Assembly: GCA_018238625.1 (NCBI GenBank)
Contig: JABCSY010000027.1
Coordinates: 1 to 41,833 of the forward strand
From: Promethearchaeota archaeon
GTDB taxonomy: Archaea; Asgardarchaeota; Lokiarchaeia; Sigyniarchaeales; SOKP01
Length of the DNA stretch: 41,833 bases
Direction: 5' to 3'
A program made the position numbers and the translations under genes. This document shows positions 8,208 through 17,347 of the stretch, in pieces (position 1 is the first letter of the stretch; every line of letters begins with the position of its first letter). The notes below the pieces were generated by a model that was not told where the DNA came from, did not search any database, and saw only the letters and a list, made by a program, of their open reading frames with translations.

Positions 8208-8522
8208 TTATATGGTGAATCTTGAAAAGAAATTTCTAAGTTTTTTCAACATTGACTTTTCTGAACCCCATTTTATTTGTAATAATCCAGTAGCTCCTCC
8301 CGAAGCAATTATATTAATTAGACAGTTATTTTCATTCTTAAAATCAAATATTACTATTGCTGATAAATTAGAGCTAACTCGAAAATAAAATTCTTCAATA
8401 ATAAAAACTCTCGTAGTTCCATTAAAATTAATAAAACTAAAAGCTGGTGGAAATTTACTTGTGAACTTGCTGATTAATACCTCTGGATCTATACCTTCTA
8501 AAGTAAAAGATTCTTGCTCCAT
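8208..8522 (-). CDS. Small protein resembling DUF6054
   Basis: 104 residues, alternating strands and a C-terminal helix. The stretch IIEEFYFRVSSNLSAIVI followed by IIASGGATGLLQIKWGSE matches my memory of the DUF6054 family pattern (a YFR-S-SL strand, then a GGG-G and SWG(A/S)E strand). Function unknown in that family. It is divergent from the glycerophosphodiesterase gene, with 245 bases between them that hold repeated TGTAAGTTT sites. Confidence 0.55.
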   Translation of the reverse strand: MEQESFTLEGIDPEVLISKFTSKFPPAFSFINFNGTTRVFIIEEFYFRVSSNLSAIVIFDFKNENNCLINIIASGGATGLLQIKWGSEKSMLKKLRNFFSRFTI

Positions 8523-8600
8523 ATTTATAGATTAGTAAATTAACTATAAATAATTTAACATTTTTGAATAAAAAAAGTTAAAGTCTCTTTTTATTAAATA

Positions 8601-8707
8601 TGTAAGTTTTTCAGCTACTTAGTTGGAAGAATTGTAAGTTTTGTTTAATATTCTCACAATCATTTGTAAGTTTGAACCTTAAGTCATTATTCTTTTATTG
8701 CAAGTTT
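8601..8707 (+). repeat. Evenly spaced TGTAAGTTT sites upstream of the glycerophosphodiesterase gene
   Basis: TGTAAGTTT occurs at 8601, 8633 and 8665, and TGCAAGTTT at 8699, with steps of 32, 32 and 34 bases, about three helical turns. They lie just ahead of the TATA-like box at 8719, which suggests binding sites on one face of the DNA for a regulator of one or both divergent genes. Confidence 0.45.
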
Positions 8708-8718
8708 TCATAAAATAG

Positions 8719-8726
8719 TTTAAATA
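8719..8726 (+). promoter_or_regulatory. TATA box of the glycerophosphodiesterase gene
   Basis: TTTAAATA, the archaeal consensus, sits 49 bases before ATG 8768. This predicts transcription from about 8750 and a short leader, which supports the upstream start over the internal ATG at 8864. Confidence 0.45.
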
Positions 8727-8767
8727 GCTTTAAAACCTATAAATTTTAAGAGTTTTGAAAAAATTTT

Positions 8768-9598
8768 ATGAGCAAAAAAGAAAATTCTAAATTTGACAAA
8801 ATTCAAATACTTTCTATAAAAATTTGTTTTTTGCTAATAATTCAAAGCAGATTCATAATAATTATGAAAAAACCACACATATTTGCTCACAGAGGAGGAA
8901 TGGGCAATTGTATAGAAAATACAATTCCTTGCTTTAAAAATGCGGTAAAAATAGGAGTAAATATAGAAACTGATCTCCAACTTACAAAAGACAATAAGCT
9001 AATCTGTTATCACGACCACCACATTAAAATAGATTCTGAATCGTATGATATAAAAAAACTAACATTGGTTGAGTTAAAAAATATCAAATTTGAGGATAAC
9101 CGAGAAATTCCAACGACCACCGAAGTGTTTAACGCTTTGAATAACCATGCTAACGATTTAAGGTATAGCTGCGATATTCGAGACATAAAAACGGGCTTAA
9201 AACTAATAGACATAGCTACAGAGTTCGGCATTCTTGATAAAATTGAAATTACGGAAAAAAACCATAATGTCTTGCTTAAGTTAAGAGAATACGATAATAG
9301 AATAAAGCTAGTCCATACATTAACTGATAAAATTTCTAGTATTAATGACAATATTGGTGATGTTAAAATATTAAAAGATTTAAAAATTGAAGCTATTAAC
9401 ATTCAAAGTTGGAGAGCTAATATCAAGAATTTAAAACAAATAATTGATCTTGGCTTTAAATGTTACGTGTGGGGGGTTAACAGTAAAGCTCGCATGAAAA
9501 AGGTTTTAAACTTAACTTATAATGGAGAGGTTGTGAGTGCTATTTACACAGATTACCCCGATATACTCGTCAAATTGTGTAAAGAAAAATATACTTAG
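8768..9598 (+). CDS. Glycerophosphodiester phosphodiesterase (GDPD family)
   Basis: 276 residues from ATG 8768. The TIM-barrel GDPD signature is clear: IFAHRGGMGNCIENTIP (catalytic HRG with the ENT metal/substrate site), the strand INIETDLQL-type segment with the metal-binding ExD, and HDHHIKI carrying the second catalytic His. It hydrolyses glycerophosphodiesters to glycerol phosphate and an alcohol. The first 32 residues are hydrophobic (ILSIKICFLLIIQSRFIII) and may be a membrane anchor, or may be 5' leader if translation starts at ATG 8864, where family members normally begin. Upstream operator-like repeats and a TATA box suggest controlled expression. Confidence 0.88.
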   Translation: MSKKENSKFDKIQILSIKICFLLIIQSRFIIIMKKPHIFAHRGGMGNCIENTIPCFKNAVKIGVNIETDLQLTKDNKLICYHDHHIKIDSESYDIKKLTLVELKNIKFEDNREIPTTTEVFNALNNHANDLRYSCDIRDIKTGLKLIDIATEFGILDKIEITEKNHNVLLKLREYDNRIKLVHTLTDKISSINDNIGDVKILKDLKIEAINIQSWRANIKNLKQIIDLGFKCYVWGVNSKARMKKVLNLTYNGEVVSAIYTDYPDILVKLCKEKYT

Positions 9599-9681
9599 AA
9601 AATTTAGCTAAGAAAAAGAGAGATTAGAAAACAAAAAAGATATAAATAATTTCTAACAATCAAATTCATAATTAATTTCAT

Positions 9682-9689
9682 TTTAAATA
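9682..9689 (+). promoter_or_regulatory. TATA box of the PAP2 gene
   Basis: TTTAAATA lies about 30 bases before ATG 9716. The transcript would be nearly leaderless. Confidence 0.5.
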
Positions 9690-9715
9690 ATAAAGAAAGA
9701 ATTCTGTGAAAAATT

Positions 9716-10510
9716 ATGTCTGAAAAAACAAATTGGTCCATGGTTACTTTGTTAACATTGCTTGTACTTATATCTTGGATAATCCTTGCGATAATATTTG
9801 GCATTTATGATTTAAATATTTCAATCGCAGTTGTCGATGAAGCCTCTGCTTGGGGGAACTTTGGTGCTGATTACGGGGAACTACCGGGTTATGCGCTAAT
9901 TGGAATCGCATTAGCAACTTTTATTGGTGGTTACATTAAAAATTTGAAATTACAAAAAACACCTGCCTTGATAATTATTGTTGTTGGATTGCTTTTTGTT
10001 ATATTCGATGATGATTTTTACGTAGGTTTCAGTTTAATTATTCCAGTGATAATTTATACGATTATAACTTGGAATAAAGATTGGAAAAATTACAGAACCT
10101 TAGCTGGTATAATTTCACTTTTAGCTATTATTCACCCTTTACTATTTGTACAAATTTTTAAGATTTTATGTGGAAGAGTTCGCTTCAGGAATCTTGATCC
10201 TGGGTTTACCAATTTTACACCCTGGTTTTTGCCACCTGGATTAAGCTGGGATAATAAGTCGTTTCCTTCAGGCCATACCGCAATGGGTTGGATGTTTCTA
10301 CCGTTGTTAATAGCTGTTAAAGACCGTGAAATCAAGGATCCTTATAGAATCGTAGTTACAGTTTTAGTAATTGGATGGGGTTTATTCGTAGGATTATCCC
10401 GAATTGTTGTTGGTGCTCACTATGCTTCTGATGTTCTCTTCTCGACGGGGATGGCAGCAATCGTAACCATACTTTTACTATACAAAAATTCATATCTAAA
10501 GAAAAAATAA
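9716..10510 (+). CDS. PAP2-family membrane phosphatase
   Basis: 264 residues with about six membrane helices. The three phosphatase motifs are in order: KILCGRVRF (K-x6-R; the usual Pro after Arg is Phe here), FPSGHTA, and SRIVVGAHYASD (SR-x5-H-x3-D). This is the acid-phosphatase core that dephosphorylates lipid phosphates such as phosphatidate or prenyl diphosphates. An archaeal role in isoprenoid-diphosphate recycling or phospholipid turnover is likely, and the glycerophosphodiesterase gene just upstream fits lipid turnover. It has its own TATA box, so it need not share a transcript with that gene. Confidence 0.9.
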   Translation: MSEKTNWSMVTLLTLLVLISWIILAIIFGIYDLNISIAVVDEASAWGNFGADYGELPGYALIGIALATFIGGYIKNLKLQKTPALIIIVVGLLFVIFDDDFYVGFSLIIPVIIYTIITWNKDWKNYRTLAGIISLLAIIHPLLFVQIFKILCGRVRFRNLDPGFTNFTPWFLPPGLSWDNKSFPSGHTAMGWMFLPLLIAVKDREIKDPYRIVVTVLVIGWGLFVGLSRIVVGAHYASDVLFSTGMAAIVTILLLYKNSYLKKK

Positions 10511-10512
10511 CC

Positions 10513-10543
10513 TTTTTAATTTTTCTCAATTTTTTTTACTTTT
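10513..10543 (+). terminator. Oligo-T terminator after the PAP2 gene
   Basis: Three T-runs (five to eight T) directly follow the TAA at 10508-10510, matching the archaeal oligo-T terminator pattern. Confidence 0.5.
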
Positions 10544-10580
10544 AGGATTCAAATCAAGTTTTTGACGAGGAAAAAGATTT

Positions 10581-11243
10581 ATGAAAAAGATTTTTAAAGA
10601 TGTTTATCACGTTGGTGATTCGGGTTGCTCTGTATTTTTAGTGGACACTCATAGCGAAGACGGGCTTGTTTTGATCGATTGTGGAATGAGTCTTGAAATG
10701 ATTAAAAAAATCAGCAAACTAAATTTAAATCCCAAAAATATACAGCACTGTATATTAACTCACTTTCATATTGACCATACAGGCGCTTGTTTCGATTTAA
10801 AAAATTTTAACAAGCAAGTTAAGTTCTATGCTCACGATTTAGACGCCGATCCAATCGAGGAGAGTGGTCACGACGAGAAAACAGCCGCGTCTTGGTACGG
10901 AATTGATTACAAGCCCGTTAAATTAGAAAAAAGGTTTAAGGGAGATTTGGAAGTTTTACAATTAGGATACTACGAATTTCTATGCGTTCATACGCCTGGA
11001 CATACTCCTGGTTCAATATCAATTTTAATCGAAATTGAGAACACGAAAATTCTATTTGGACAAGATATTCACGGTCCTTTTTATGAAAGTTTTGGCTCCG
11101 ATTTAGAAGATTATCAAAAATCAATGCAAAAACTTTTAGATTTAAAGGCTGATATTTTATGCGAAGGTCATTTTGGCGTAATAAAACCAGCTAGCGAAGT
11201 AGAACGCTACATCAGAAACTACATGGAAAGCAATCGCCCTTAA
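10581..11243 (+). CDS. Metallo-beta-lactamase-fold hydrolase
   Basis: 220 residues. The metal site is complete: THFHIDHTGAC (HxHxDH), the His in HTPGHTPGS, the Asp in FGQDIHGPF and the last His in CEGHFGV. This layout suits glyoxalase II-like or general MBL hydrolases acting on thioesters, lactones or phosphodiesters. There is no flavodiiron, beta-CASP or RNase Z extension. GAGG about 12 bases upstream is a weak ribosome site. The substrate cannot be told from sequence. Confidence 0.88.
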   Translation: MKKIFKDVYHVGDSGCSVFLVDTHSEDGLVLIDCGMSLEMIKKISKLNLNPKNIQHCILTHFHIDHTGACFDLKNFNKQVKFYAHDLDADPIEESGHDEKTAASWYGIDYKPVKLEKRFKGDLEVLQLGYYEFLCVHTPGHTPGSISILIEIENTKILFGQDIHGPFYESFGSDLEDYQKSMQKLLDLKADILCEGHFGVIKPASEVERYIRNYMESNRP

Positions 11244-11389
11244 AGGATTTTACAATCTTGTCAAAAATGTAAAATCATAACCTATTCCTAATTTTAATTA
11301 TATTATTGATCTCAATTCTTTTAAAAGGATTTATTTTTTAATAGAAATAATATTTTAATACCGAATATTTTGCGTTTAGGAGATTTTAT

Positions 11390-12226
11390 TTGATAAATGA
11401 TTTCTTTGAATCGTTTAAACAAGCTAGAAGATTGTTTGAGTACGACTATATCTTTATAGATGGAGTATTTCTTACGATATGGCTTGCATTTTTGATAAAA
11501 TGCAAAAAATGGGCTCCAATCAAATTTGGAATAATTACTGGATTTTTAATATATACCATTGATGCAATAGCGTGGTTCAATATACCCGCAGGTTCTACTT
11601 ACCCTTCTGGCACATATATACGAGAGTATTGGATCGGAGGAATATATATGCCCCGCCCCTTAGGGGATTATTTTTGGATTAAATTTGGGGCAGATTTTAT
11701 GATGACTTTTTCTTACTCGATGTTTGCATTTGGCTGGCTATGGATAATGTTTGAAAATTTTGTAAAGAAAAATAAAAGAGAGATTGTCTTATTTACATCG
11801 CTCTTTTTTGGATTTTGGTTGCTAACACCCTTTCTATCTTTTTGGCTTCCGATAGATAATACAACAGTCGACACTGTTAGATATATGGACACTCAAATAA
11901 CAATTTGGATTACTAATGTAGTGATTGGTTATTCCATTTTGTTTTTAATATATGGGACAAATAAGTTTAATTGTAAAAATCCTAAAATAATCTTATATGT
12001 AATGATAATAGGATGTTTAGAATCTTTTTTTATGGAATTTCCTCTTTTAATATCCGGTATTCGGCCTACTGGTATACTGTTCCTATTTTTTGAAGTATTT
12101 ATTTTGTTTAATCAGGGCGCTCCGTACCTATATATTCTATTTGATAAAGTAATACCAATGCTTAGTCATAAAAATAAAATAGATCAATTAAAAGAAATAG
12201 AATTAGTAATTGAAAGAAAAAAATAG
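11390..12226 (+). CDS. Seven-helix membrane protein, unknown function
   Basis: 278 residues, with seven hydrophobic segments rich in Trp and Phe (for example FMMTFSYSMFAFGWLWIMF and FTSLFFGFWLLTPFLSFWL). TTG at 11390 is chosen as start because AGGAGA (11378-11383) sits six bases ahead of it. The C-terminus is charged and cytoplasmic-looking. It converges with the SIR2-TPR gene, leaving 32 bases between the stops. Not recognised. Confidence 0.65.
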   Translation: MINDFFESFKQARRLFEYDYIFIDGVFLTIWLAFLIKCKKWAPIKFGIITGFLIYTIDAIAWFNIPAGSTYPSGTYIREYWIGGIYMPRPLGDYFWIKFGADFMMTFSYSMFAFGWLWIMFENFVKKNKREIVLFTSLFFGFWLLTPFLSFWLPIDNTTVDTVRYMDTQITIWITNVVIGYSILFLIYGTNKFNCKNPKIILYVMIIGCLESFFMEFPLLISGIRPTGILFLFFEVFILFNQGAPYLYILFDKVIPMLSHKNKIDQLKEIELVIERKK

Positions 12227-12258
12227 AATTAAATCAATAAAATCAATTTAAAACTTCT

Positions 12259-15200
12259 TTATATTTTACTTTTAATCAATTTTATATTGCTTTTAAGAAC
12301 TTTTGCTAGGGGAACTTTTCCTGAACCGCTCTGATTAAGCGTGTTTAGGGCGTCTTCATGAATTTTTAAAGCTTCAACGTAAGATTTTTGTTCTAAATAT
12401 GTTAATCCCAATTTATATTGACTGTCTGCTATTCCTTCGCTGTTTTCAATGGATTCGAATATTTTAAGGGCTTTACTACAGGTTTTCCACGCATCCGCGT
12501 ATTTCCCTTGATTGAGATAAGTTAAACCAATATTATTTATATATTGAGCTTTCTTATTCTTGTCATCGTTCTTGTCAGCTATTCTTGAGGCCTCTTCGAA
12601 ACGTTTTAACGCAACGGGATAATTAGCTTCGTCTAAATATATCAACCCTATATTGTTAAGGCTCTCTGCTTTTCGAGAGTAATTCTTTAACTCATTGTCT
12701 ATGTTCAAAGACTCTTCGAATGTCTTCAGCGCATCAAGGTATAATCCCTGATCTCTATAGATCATCGCAGTATTAAATAAATTTTCAGCTCTCTCATTTG
12801 ATGGTCCTAAAACTTTAAACAGTTTTGTTCCTCGATCGTACCACTTAAGAGCTTGGTTGAAGTCACCTCGATCTTGGTATACCAACCCAATTTTATTTAA
12901 ACAATATGTTTTACCGATCAAGTCTCCTCTTTTATCAAATAAATCAAGTGCGAGATTGTAACGTTTAAAAGCATCTCTATAGATGCCTTGCTCGTGGAAA
13001 ATGACACCTATATTACAAAGAATTCGTGCTTTCCTGTCATCGTCATAAATTTGTGTGGAAATCTTAAGAGCTTCGCTATACCACTTCAATCCTTCAGAAT
13101 AGTTATCTAAATTTTGATAAATTGAACCTATACTTTCAAAACAATCAGCGTTACCTTCAAGATTCTCAATTTCATCGAATAATTTATAAGCATCTTCGTA
13201 CCACTTTAGTGCTTCATTGAAATGCTCTTGAACTCTATAAATATCCCCAATTTTGCGTATAATTGTAGCTTCGTTAGTTAAATTCCCTAGTTGTTCCTCA
13301 ATTTCTAACGCTTCTCTATATTTTTCTAAGACTTCATTGTATTTCTTATGAACCAGAAAAACATTGCCAATACATAGAAGCCTTTGTGCTTTCCCTTTCG
13401 TATTTCCTAGTTGATCGTCAATTTTTAACGCTTCTTCGTACATCTTCAACGCTTCTGGAAATTTATCCTCGTCAAAATAGATATCTCCTATACTTGTGAA
13501 GATATCCGCTTTGGTTTCAAGATTTCCTATACTTTCTGAAACATAGATCGCTTCGTTATAATGTCTTAAAGCTTCTGGATAATGCTTTTGGGCTTGATAT
13601 ATTTTGCTTATAATAATAAGTATTTGAATTTGTTCATCGAGATGGCCTAATTCATCCGCTATCAGTAAAGCTTCTTCATAGCGTTTTAAAGCTCCAACAT
13701 AATCCCATTTTTCTCGAAATATATCGCCTATAATACTAAGACAGAGTGCTTTTTTGTGTAGGTTTCCAATTTGCTCAGCTGTTTGAACTGCCTCTTCAAG
13801 TACCTTTAGCGCTTCATTATCCTGTCCTATATAATGGTAGTTAATACCAATCAAATGAAGACTTTCAATTCTCCCTTCCATATTATTTTCTTGATCGAAG
13901 ATTTCAAGCGCTTCTTCAAATTTTTCCATAGCCTGAGAATACACGCCCTGATCTTGGAAAATAGATCCTATCTTGTTAAGCAATTCAGCCTTTTTCCCTT
14001 TTTTACCTAATTTATTAACAACCTCTAGAGCGCTCTTATACCTATTCAAAGCTTCTTTGAAGTTTGCTTGCTCGGCATAGTAATTTCCAATATTTTTTAA
14101 AGAGTCAGCATTTCCTTCAAGGTTTTCTGTTTCTCCATAAATTTCAAGAGCTTCTTGAAAATTTCTAAGTGACTCTAAAAACTTTCTTTGGTCCAGAAAA
14201 ATTTCTCCTATCACATTAAGAGTGGAGGCTTTGCTGTTTAAATCTTCATAGCGTTCAAATATCTCTAATGCCTTTTCAAATCGTCTTAAAGCTTTTAGAT
14301 ACATTTTTTGTTCTTTATGTATAAGTCCTATTTTTTTTAACACATCTACTTTCCCTTTAAGGTCTCCTACCTGATCAAAGAGTTTTAAAGAATCTTCAAA
14401 CCATTTTAATGCTTCAGAATACTTATCTTGATTTTGGAAAATTGTACCTATTTGGTTTGCGAAGTTGGCTTTTAACTCGATGTTCCCCAATTTTTCAGCA
14501 ATTTGAAACCCATCCTCAAAATAATCTAAAGCTTTGATGTAATTCCACTGGTCTCTGTAAATTATCCCTTGGATTTTTAGAGAATCCAATTTCCCTTCAT
14601 TATTTTTTAACCGATCATAAATCCTCAAAGCTTCGTTACACTTATCCAATCCATTTAGGGAATCGCCCATTTCATGAAATATGCGCCCTAAGAGATTAAG
14701 AATTGCTGCTTTATCTTCAAGGTTTTCTAATTGTTCGTTAAGATTCAAGGCTTCTTTAAGATATTTAAGAGCCTCGTTAAAATTCTTTTTTGCATAGTAA
14801 ATTTTCCCTATTTGCTTGTAATTAATCGCTTTATCGCTAAGATTTTCAAGCTTGTCATTAATTTTAATTGCAGCTTCGAAATACTTTAGAGCGTCTTGAT
14901 ATTTCTCTTGATATTGATAATTAATACCAATATGTTTGTATAATTTAGATTTTTCATAAAAATCTTTAATTCGCTCGTTTTCCTTTAAAGCAAATTCAAA
15001 ATTTTGCAAAGCCTCAGAATAATTTTTCTTAGCCTGGTGAATTAGGGCAATATATTTAAAAATTGAAGTTCGTTGAGGAAAGGTTTTTATTTTCAGCTGA
15101 ACTTGTAAAGATTTACGCAACCATTCTAAAGCATCGTTATAATTTAATTGAACGTAATTGATAATTCCCATTTCCATAAGAGCAATTGTTTTCCATTGGT

Positions 15201-16317
15201 TATCTCCCGAATCTTCACTTATCCTAAAAATTCTTTCCAAACACCTTAAAGCATCGTTATAATTTTTTGTCTCAAAGTAAATTTTATTAGATATAAACAA
15301 CTTAGTTAATTCGTTGGGTTCATCAATGTTATCTTTAAACCATTCCATTAAGTCAATAGAAAATTTATCTTTGCTTAATTTTTCTTTTTCCTTAAAGAAT
15401 TTCTCAAGAAATTTGGAAGTGTTCACGTTTAATCGAAAAACATTGACAGAACCATTTAATTGTTTAATTTCTGATAAGGATTGGTCTAATTTATTTAGAT
15501 TTTTAAGATCACTACTCTTTTGTGCGCCGAATTCATAGAGGTCTTCTCTTGATCCTCCGTTTGAAATGTGATTTATCCAGATTAAGTTTTTTAAATTTTT
15601 CATTATTTTAAGGGTCGCCATAAGGTCGAAATCGTTTTTACCAGAATAACCTAAAACTATAAGTGAACGGTCGTTTGAAATTTTATCTAAGAACTGTGCC
15701 TTATAGGGCTCTAATTGGACGATATTACTCTCTGTTTGGTTCAGCCCAATTAATTTTAAAGTGTTGATAAACGATGTTCTCGTATCTTCACCAGTGATGA
15801 TGTTTCTATTAGAACCATGTATTTTATAGACGGGTATCTTTCCATTTTTATATAACTTTTCTGGGTCACTGAATTTTTCGTAATCTTTTTTAGTAATTAC
15901 AGGAACAATCTTCTTCTTAGGAACATTAGATTGTAGTAGAGCATATTCTAATAGAAAATCGAAGTTACTGGTAATAACAAAATGCCCCTTTTTCTTCATC
16001 ATTTCAGCAAGAACAAAATGCTCAAGATTGGGTTTGTCACTTTTTGTGAAAAAGTTAAGAAATCGAAAATCGTCCTCAATCGAATTGTGAATAATTCCTG
16101 CTAAAACTTCAAACCTTAAATTCTGTAACTTCATGATTGCTTCGATCTCAGAATTAGCACAATAAAGCTTAATTAGTGCCTTCATCGTATCATTAGTTGA
16201 TGGTAATCGAGAAGGCGCCTCAACTGAAGCTCCCGCACCCATTAAAAAAGTAAGCTTTTCGTCTGATTCGAATAATTTTGTAACATTAAAATTTTTTGAC
16301 TTTTTAATTGAACTCAT
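12259..16317 (-). CDS. SIR2-like NAD-hydrolase domain fused to 25 TPR repeats
   Basis: 1352 residues. Residues ~20-275 are a SIR2 domain: nucleotide loop FLMGAGASVEAPS (27-31 is GAGAS), TSNFD with candidate catalytic Asn118, YKIHGSN with His167, and GYSGKNDFD (223-231). This is the SIR2_2 group of defence-type NADases (as in ThsA and DSR proteins) rather than a zinc-containing deacetylase, since no Cys4 zinc site is present. From ~345 to ~1330 there are 25 TPR units of 40 residues, each with a helix like YSEALKWFEDSLKLFD, giving a 120-base periodicity in the DNA. GGTG six bases before ATG and a TTTTTAAATTTA box upstream mark the start. The likely role is a TPR sensor that triggers NAD+ depletion, perhaps against viruses. 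That role is inferred from the family. Confidence 0.88.
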   Translation of the reverse strand: MSSIKKSKNFNVTKLFESDEKLTFLMGAGASVEAPSRLPSTNDTMKALIKLYCANSEIEAIMKLQNLRFEVLAGIIHNSIEDDFRFLNFFTKSDKPNLEHFVLAEMMKKKGHFVITSNFDFLLEYALLQSNVPKKKIVPVITKKDYEKFSDPEKLYKNGKIPVYKIHGSNRNIITGEDTRTSFINTLKLIGLNQTESNIVQLEPYKAQFLDKISNDRSLIVLGYSGKNDFDLMATLKIMKNLKNLIWINHISNGGSREDLYEFGAQKSSDLKNLNKLDQSLSEIKQLNGSVNVFRLNVNTSKFLEKFFKEKEKLSKDKFSIDLMEWFKDNIDEPNELTKLFISNKIYFETKNYNDALRCLERIFRISEDSGDNQWKTIALMEMGIINYVQLNYNDALEWLRKSLQVQLKIKTFPQRTSIFKYIALIHQAKKNYSEALQNFEFALKENERIKDFYEKSKLYKHIGINYQYQEKYQDALKYFEAAIKINDKLENLSDKAINYKQIGKIYYAKKNFNEALKYLKEALNLNEQLENLEDKAAILNLLGRIFHEMGDSLNGLDKCNEALRIYDRLKNNEGKLDSLKIQGIIYRDQWNYIKALDYFEDGFQIAEKLGNIELKANFANQIGTIFQNQDKYSEALKWFEDSLKLFDQVGDLKGKVDVLKKIGLIHKEQKMYLKALRRFEKALEIFERYEDLNSKASTLNVIGEIFLDQRKFLESLRNFQEALEIYGETENLEGNADSLKNIGNYYAEQANFKEALNRYKSALEVVNKLGKKGKKAELLNKIGSIFQDQGVYSQAMEKFEEALEIFDQENNMEGRIESLHLIGINYHYIGQDNEALKVLEEAVQTAEQIGNLHKKALCLSIIGDIFREKWDYVGALKRYEEALLIADELGHLDEQIQILIIISKIYQAQKHYPEALRHYNEAIYVSESIGNLETKADIFTSIGDIYFDEDKFPEALKMYEEALKIDDQLGNTKGKAQRLLCIGNVFLVHKKYNEVLEKYREALEIEEQLGNLTNEATIIRKIGDIYRVQEHFNEALKWYEDAYKLFDEIENLEGNADCFESIGSIYQNLDNYSEGLKWYSEALKISTQIYDDDRKARILCNIGVIFHEQGIYRDAFKRYNLALDLFDKRGDLIGKTYCLNKIGLVYQDRGDFNQALKWYDRGTKLFKVLGPSNERAENLFNTAMIYRDQGLYLDALKTFEESLNIDNELKNYSRKAESLNNIGLIYLDEANYPVALKRFEEASRIADKNDDKNKKAQYINNIGLTYLNQGKYADAWKTCSKALKIFESIENSEGIADSQYKLGLTYLEQKSYVEALKIHEDALNTLNQSGSGKVPLAKVLKSNIKLIKSKI

Positions 16318-16432
16318 ATATTCGCACCTATAAATTTAAAAATTTATGCTTATGTAAGAATGTTACTCTTGTCACTCTTAAAAAATTTTGCTTCATATTT
16401 TGAAATCAATATTAAACATTTAGCTATTGAAA

Positions 16433-17245
16433 TTAAAATTTGAAGAAATTATTGATCTCTTCGTGAATTTTTTCAACCTCTTCTTCTTGAATAATTTCGT
16501 GATCCATGTTGTCAATAATTACGATGTCTAAATTGCTTATTGAGTCTTGAAAAAAATCAGTAATTTCATTAACAGGAGTTATTTTATCTGAATCGCCAAT
16601 TATTATTCTTAAAGTTTTACAGTTAAGATGTTTTATCACTTCTTTTATTTGGTAACTCTTGTTTTTTAATTCGTTTTTAGTTTTCTTAATAAAATCATCT
16701 ATATTTTCTATTCCTTTTACATTTCCTGGAAGAAATTGGTTTATATAACGCAAAGATTTTGAGAAATCAATATGATACGCATGTTTTTCTAAATTAATAA
16801 TTGGACTTATAAGCAAGATTCTATTTAAAACCTTTATTTTTGAACTTAGAATGAGCGCTATGTACGCTCCAAAATCGTGAGCAAGAAGATTTACGTTGTT
16901 TAAATCAAATACATTTCGTTCTGCCATTTTTTTGACAAATTCGATAATTTTGATGGAATCTGATACTTGAGACGTTATAGATACTTCCCCTTGACTATAT
17001 CTATATCCTCTGAAATTAAAAACTAGAAAGGAATAACCCACGTCTAAAAGATATTGGTGATTTTTAACGATTTCTTTTAACGCAAATAATTGTGGGAAAC
17101 CGTGGAAATAAATTATTAATGGATAAGGTTTATGAAAAGTTGCTGGAGGAAAATAAAGCATGCCTTTAAAGATTTGATTTTGGTTATGTATTTCAACCTC
17201 AGATACCTCGTATATGCCGTCATATTGTTTTTCTTTAAATTCCAG
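16433..17245 (-). CDS. Alpha/beta hydrolase with an Asp in the nucleophile position
   Basis: From ATG 17161 the protein has 242 residues, but the frame stays open upstream and reads as normal protein (EFKEKQYDGIYEVSEVEI), so a CTG start at 17245, seven bases after GGTGA, is preferred. The hydrolase core shows IIYFHGFPQL (oxyanion HG), FNFRGYRYSQG, the elbow NLLAHDFGAY, acid GDSDKITP and His DNMDHEI. The elbow has Asp where Ser is usual, as in haloalkane dehalogenases and epoxide hydrolases. However, the Gly of GxSxG is replaced by Ala, so a changed chemistry or a non-enzymatic role is possible. It lies 115 bases upstream of the SIR2-TPR gene on the same strand. Confidence 0.72.
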   Translation of the reverse strand: MEFKEKQYDGIYEVSEVEIHNQNQIFKGMLYFPPATFHKPYPLIIYFHGFPQLFALKEIVKNHQYLLDVGYSFLVFNFRGYRYSQGEVSITSQVSDSIKIIEFVKKMAERNVFDLNNVNLLAHDFGAYIALILSSKIKVLNRILLISPIINLEKHAYHIDFSKSLRYINQFLPGNVKGIENIDDFIKKTKNELKNKSYQIKEVIKHLNCKTLRIIIGDSDKITPVNEITDFFQDSISNLDIVIIDNMDHEIIQEEEVEKIHEEINNFFKF

Positions 17246-17347
17246 TATTTTTTCACCACAATATAATAATGTAATAAAAAAATTTATCTAATTTATTTAA
17301 TAGTGTCAAATATTAGAATAATATTATAAATTTCGGATACTATTAAA

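Noticed and set aside
9010..9402. 130-residue open frame antisense to the glycerophosphodiesterase gene
   Set aside because: It lies wholly inside a gene with clear catalytic motifs and has no motif of its own.
12259..15300. 120-base periodic repeats as a non-coding array
   Set aside because: The period is exactly 40 codons and the translation is a clean TPR series.
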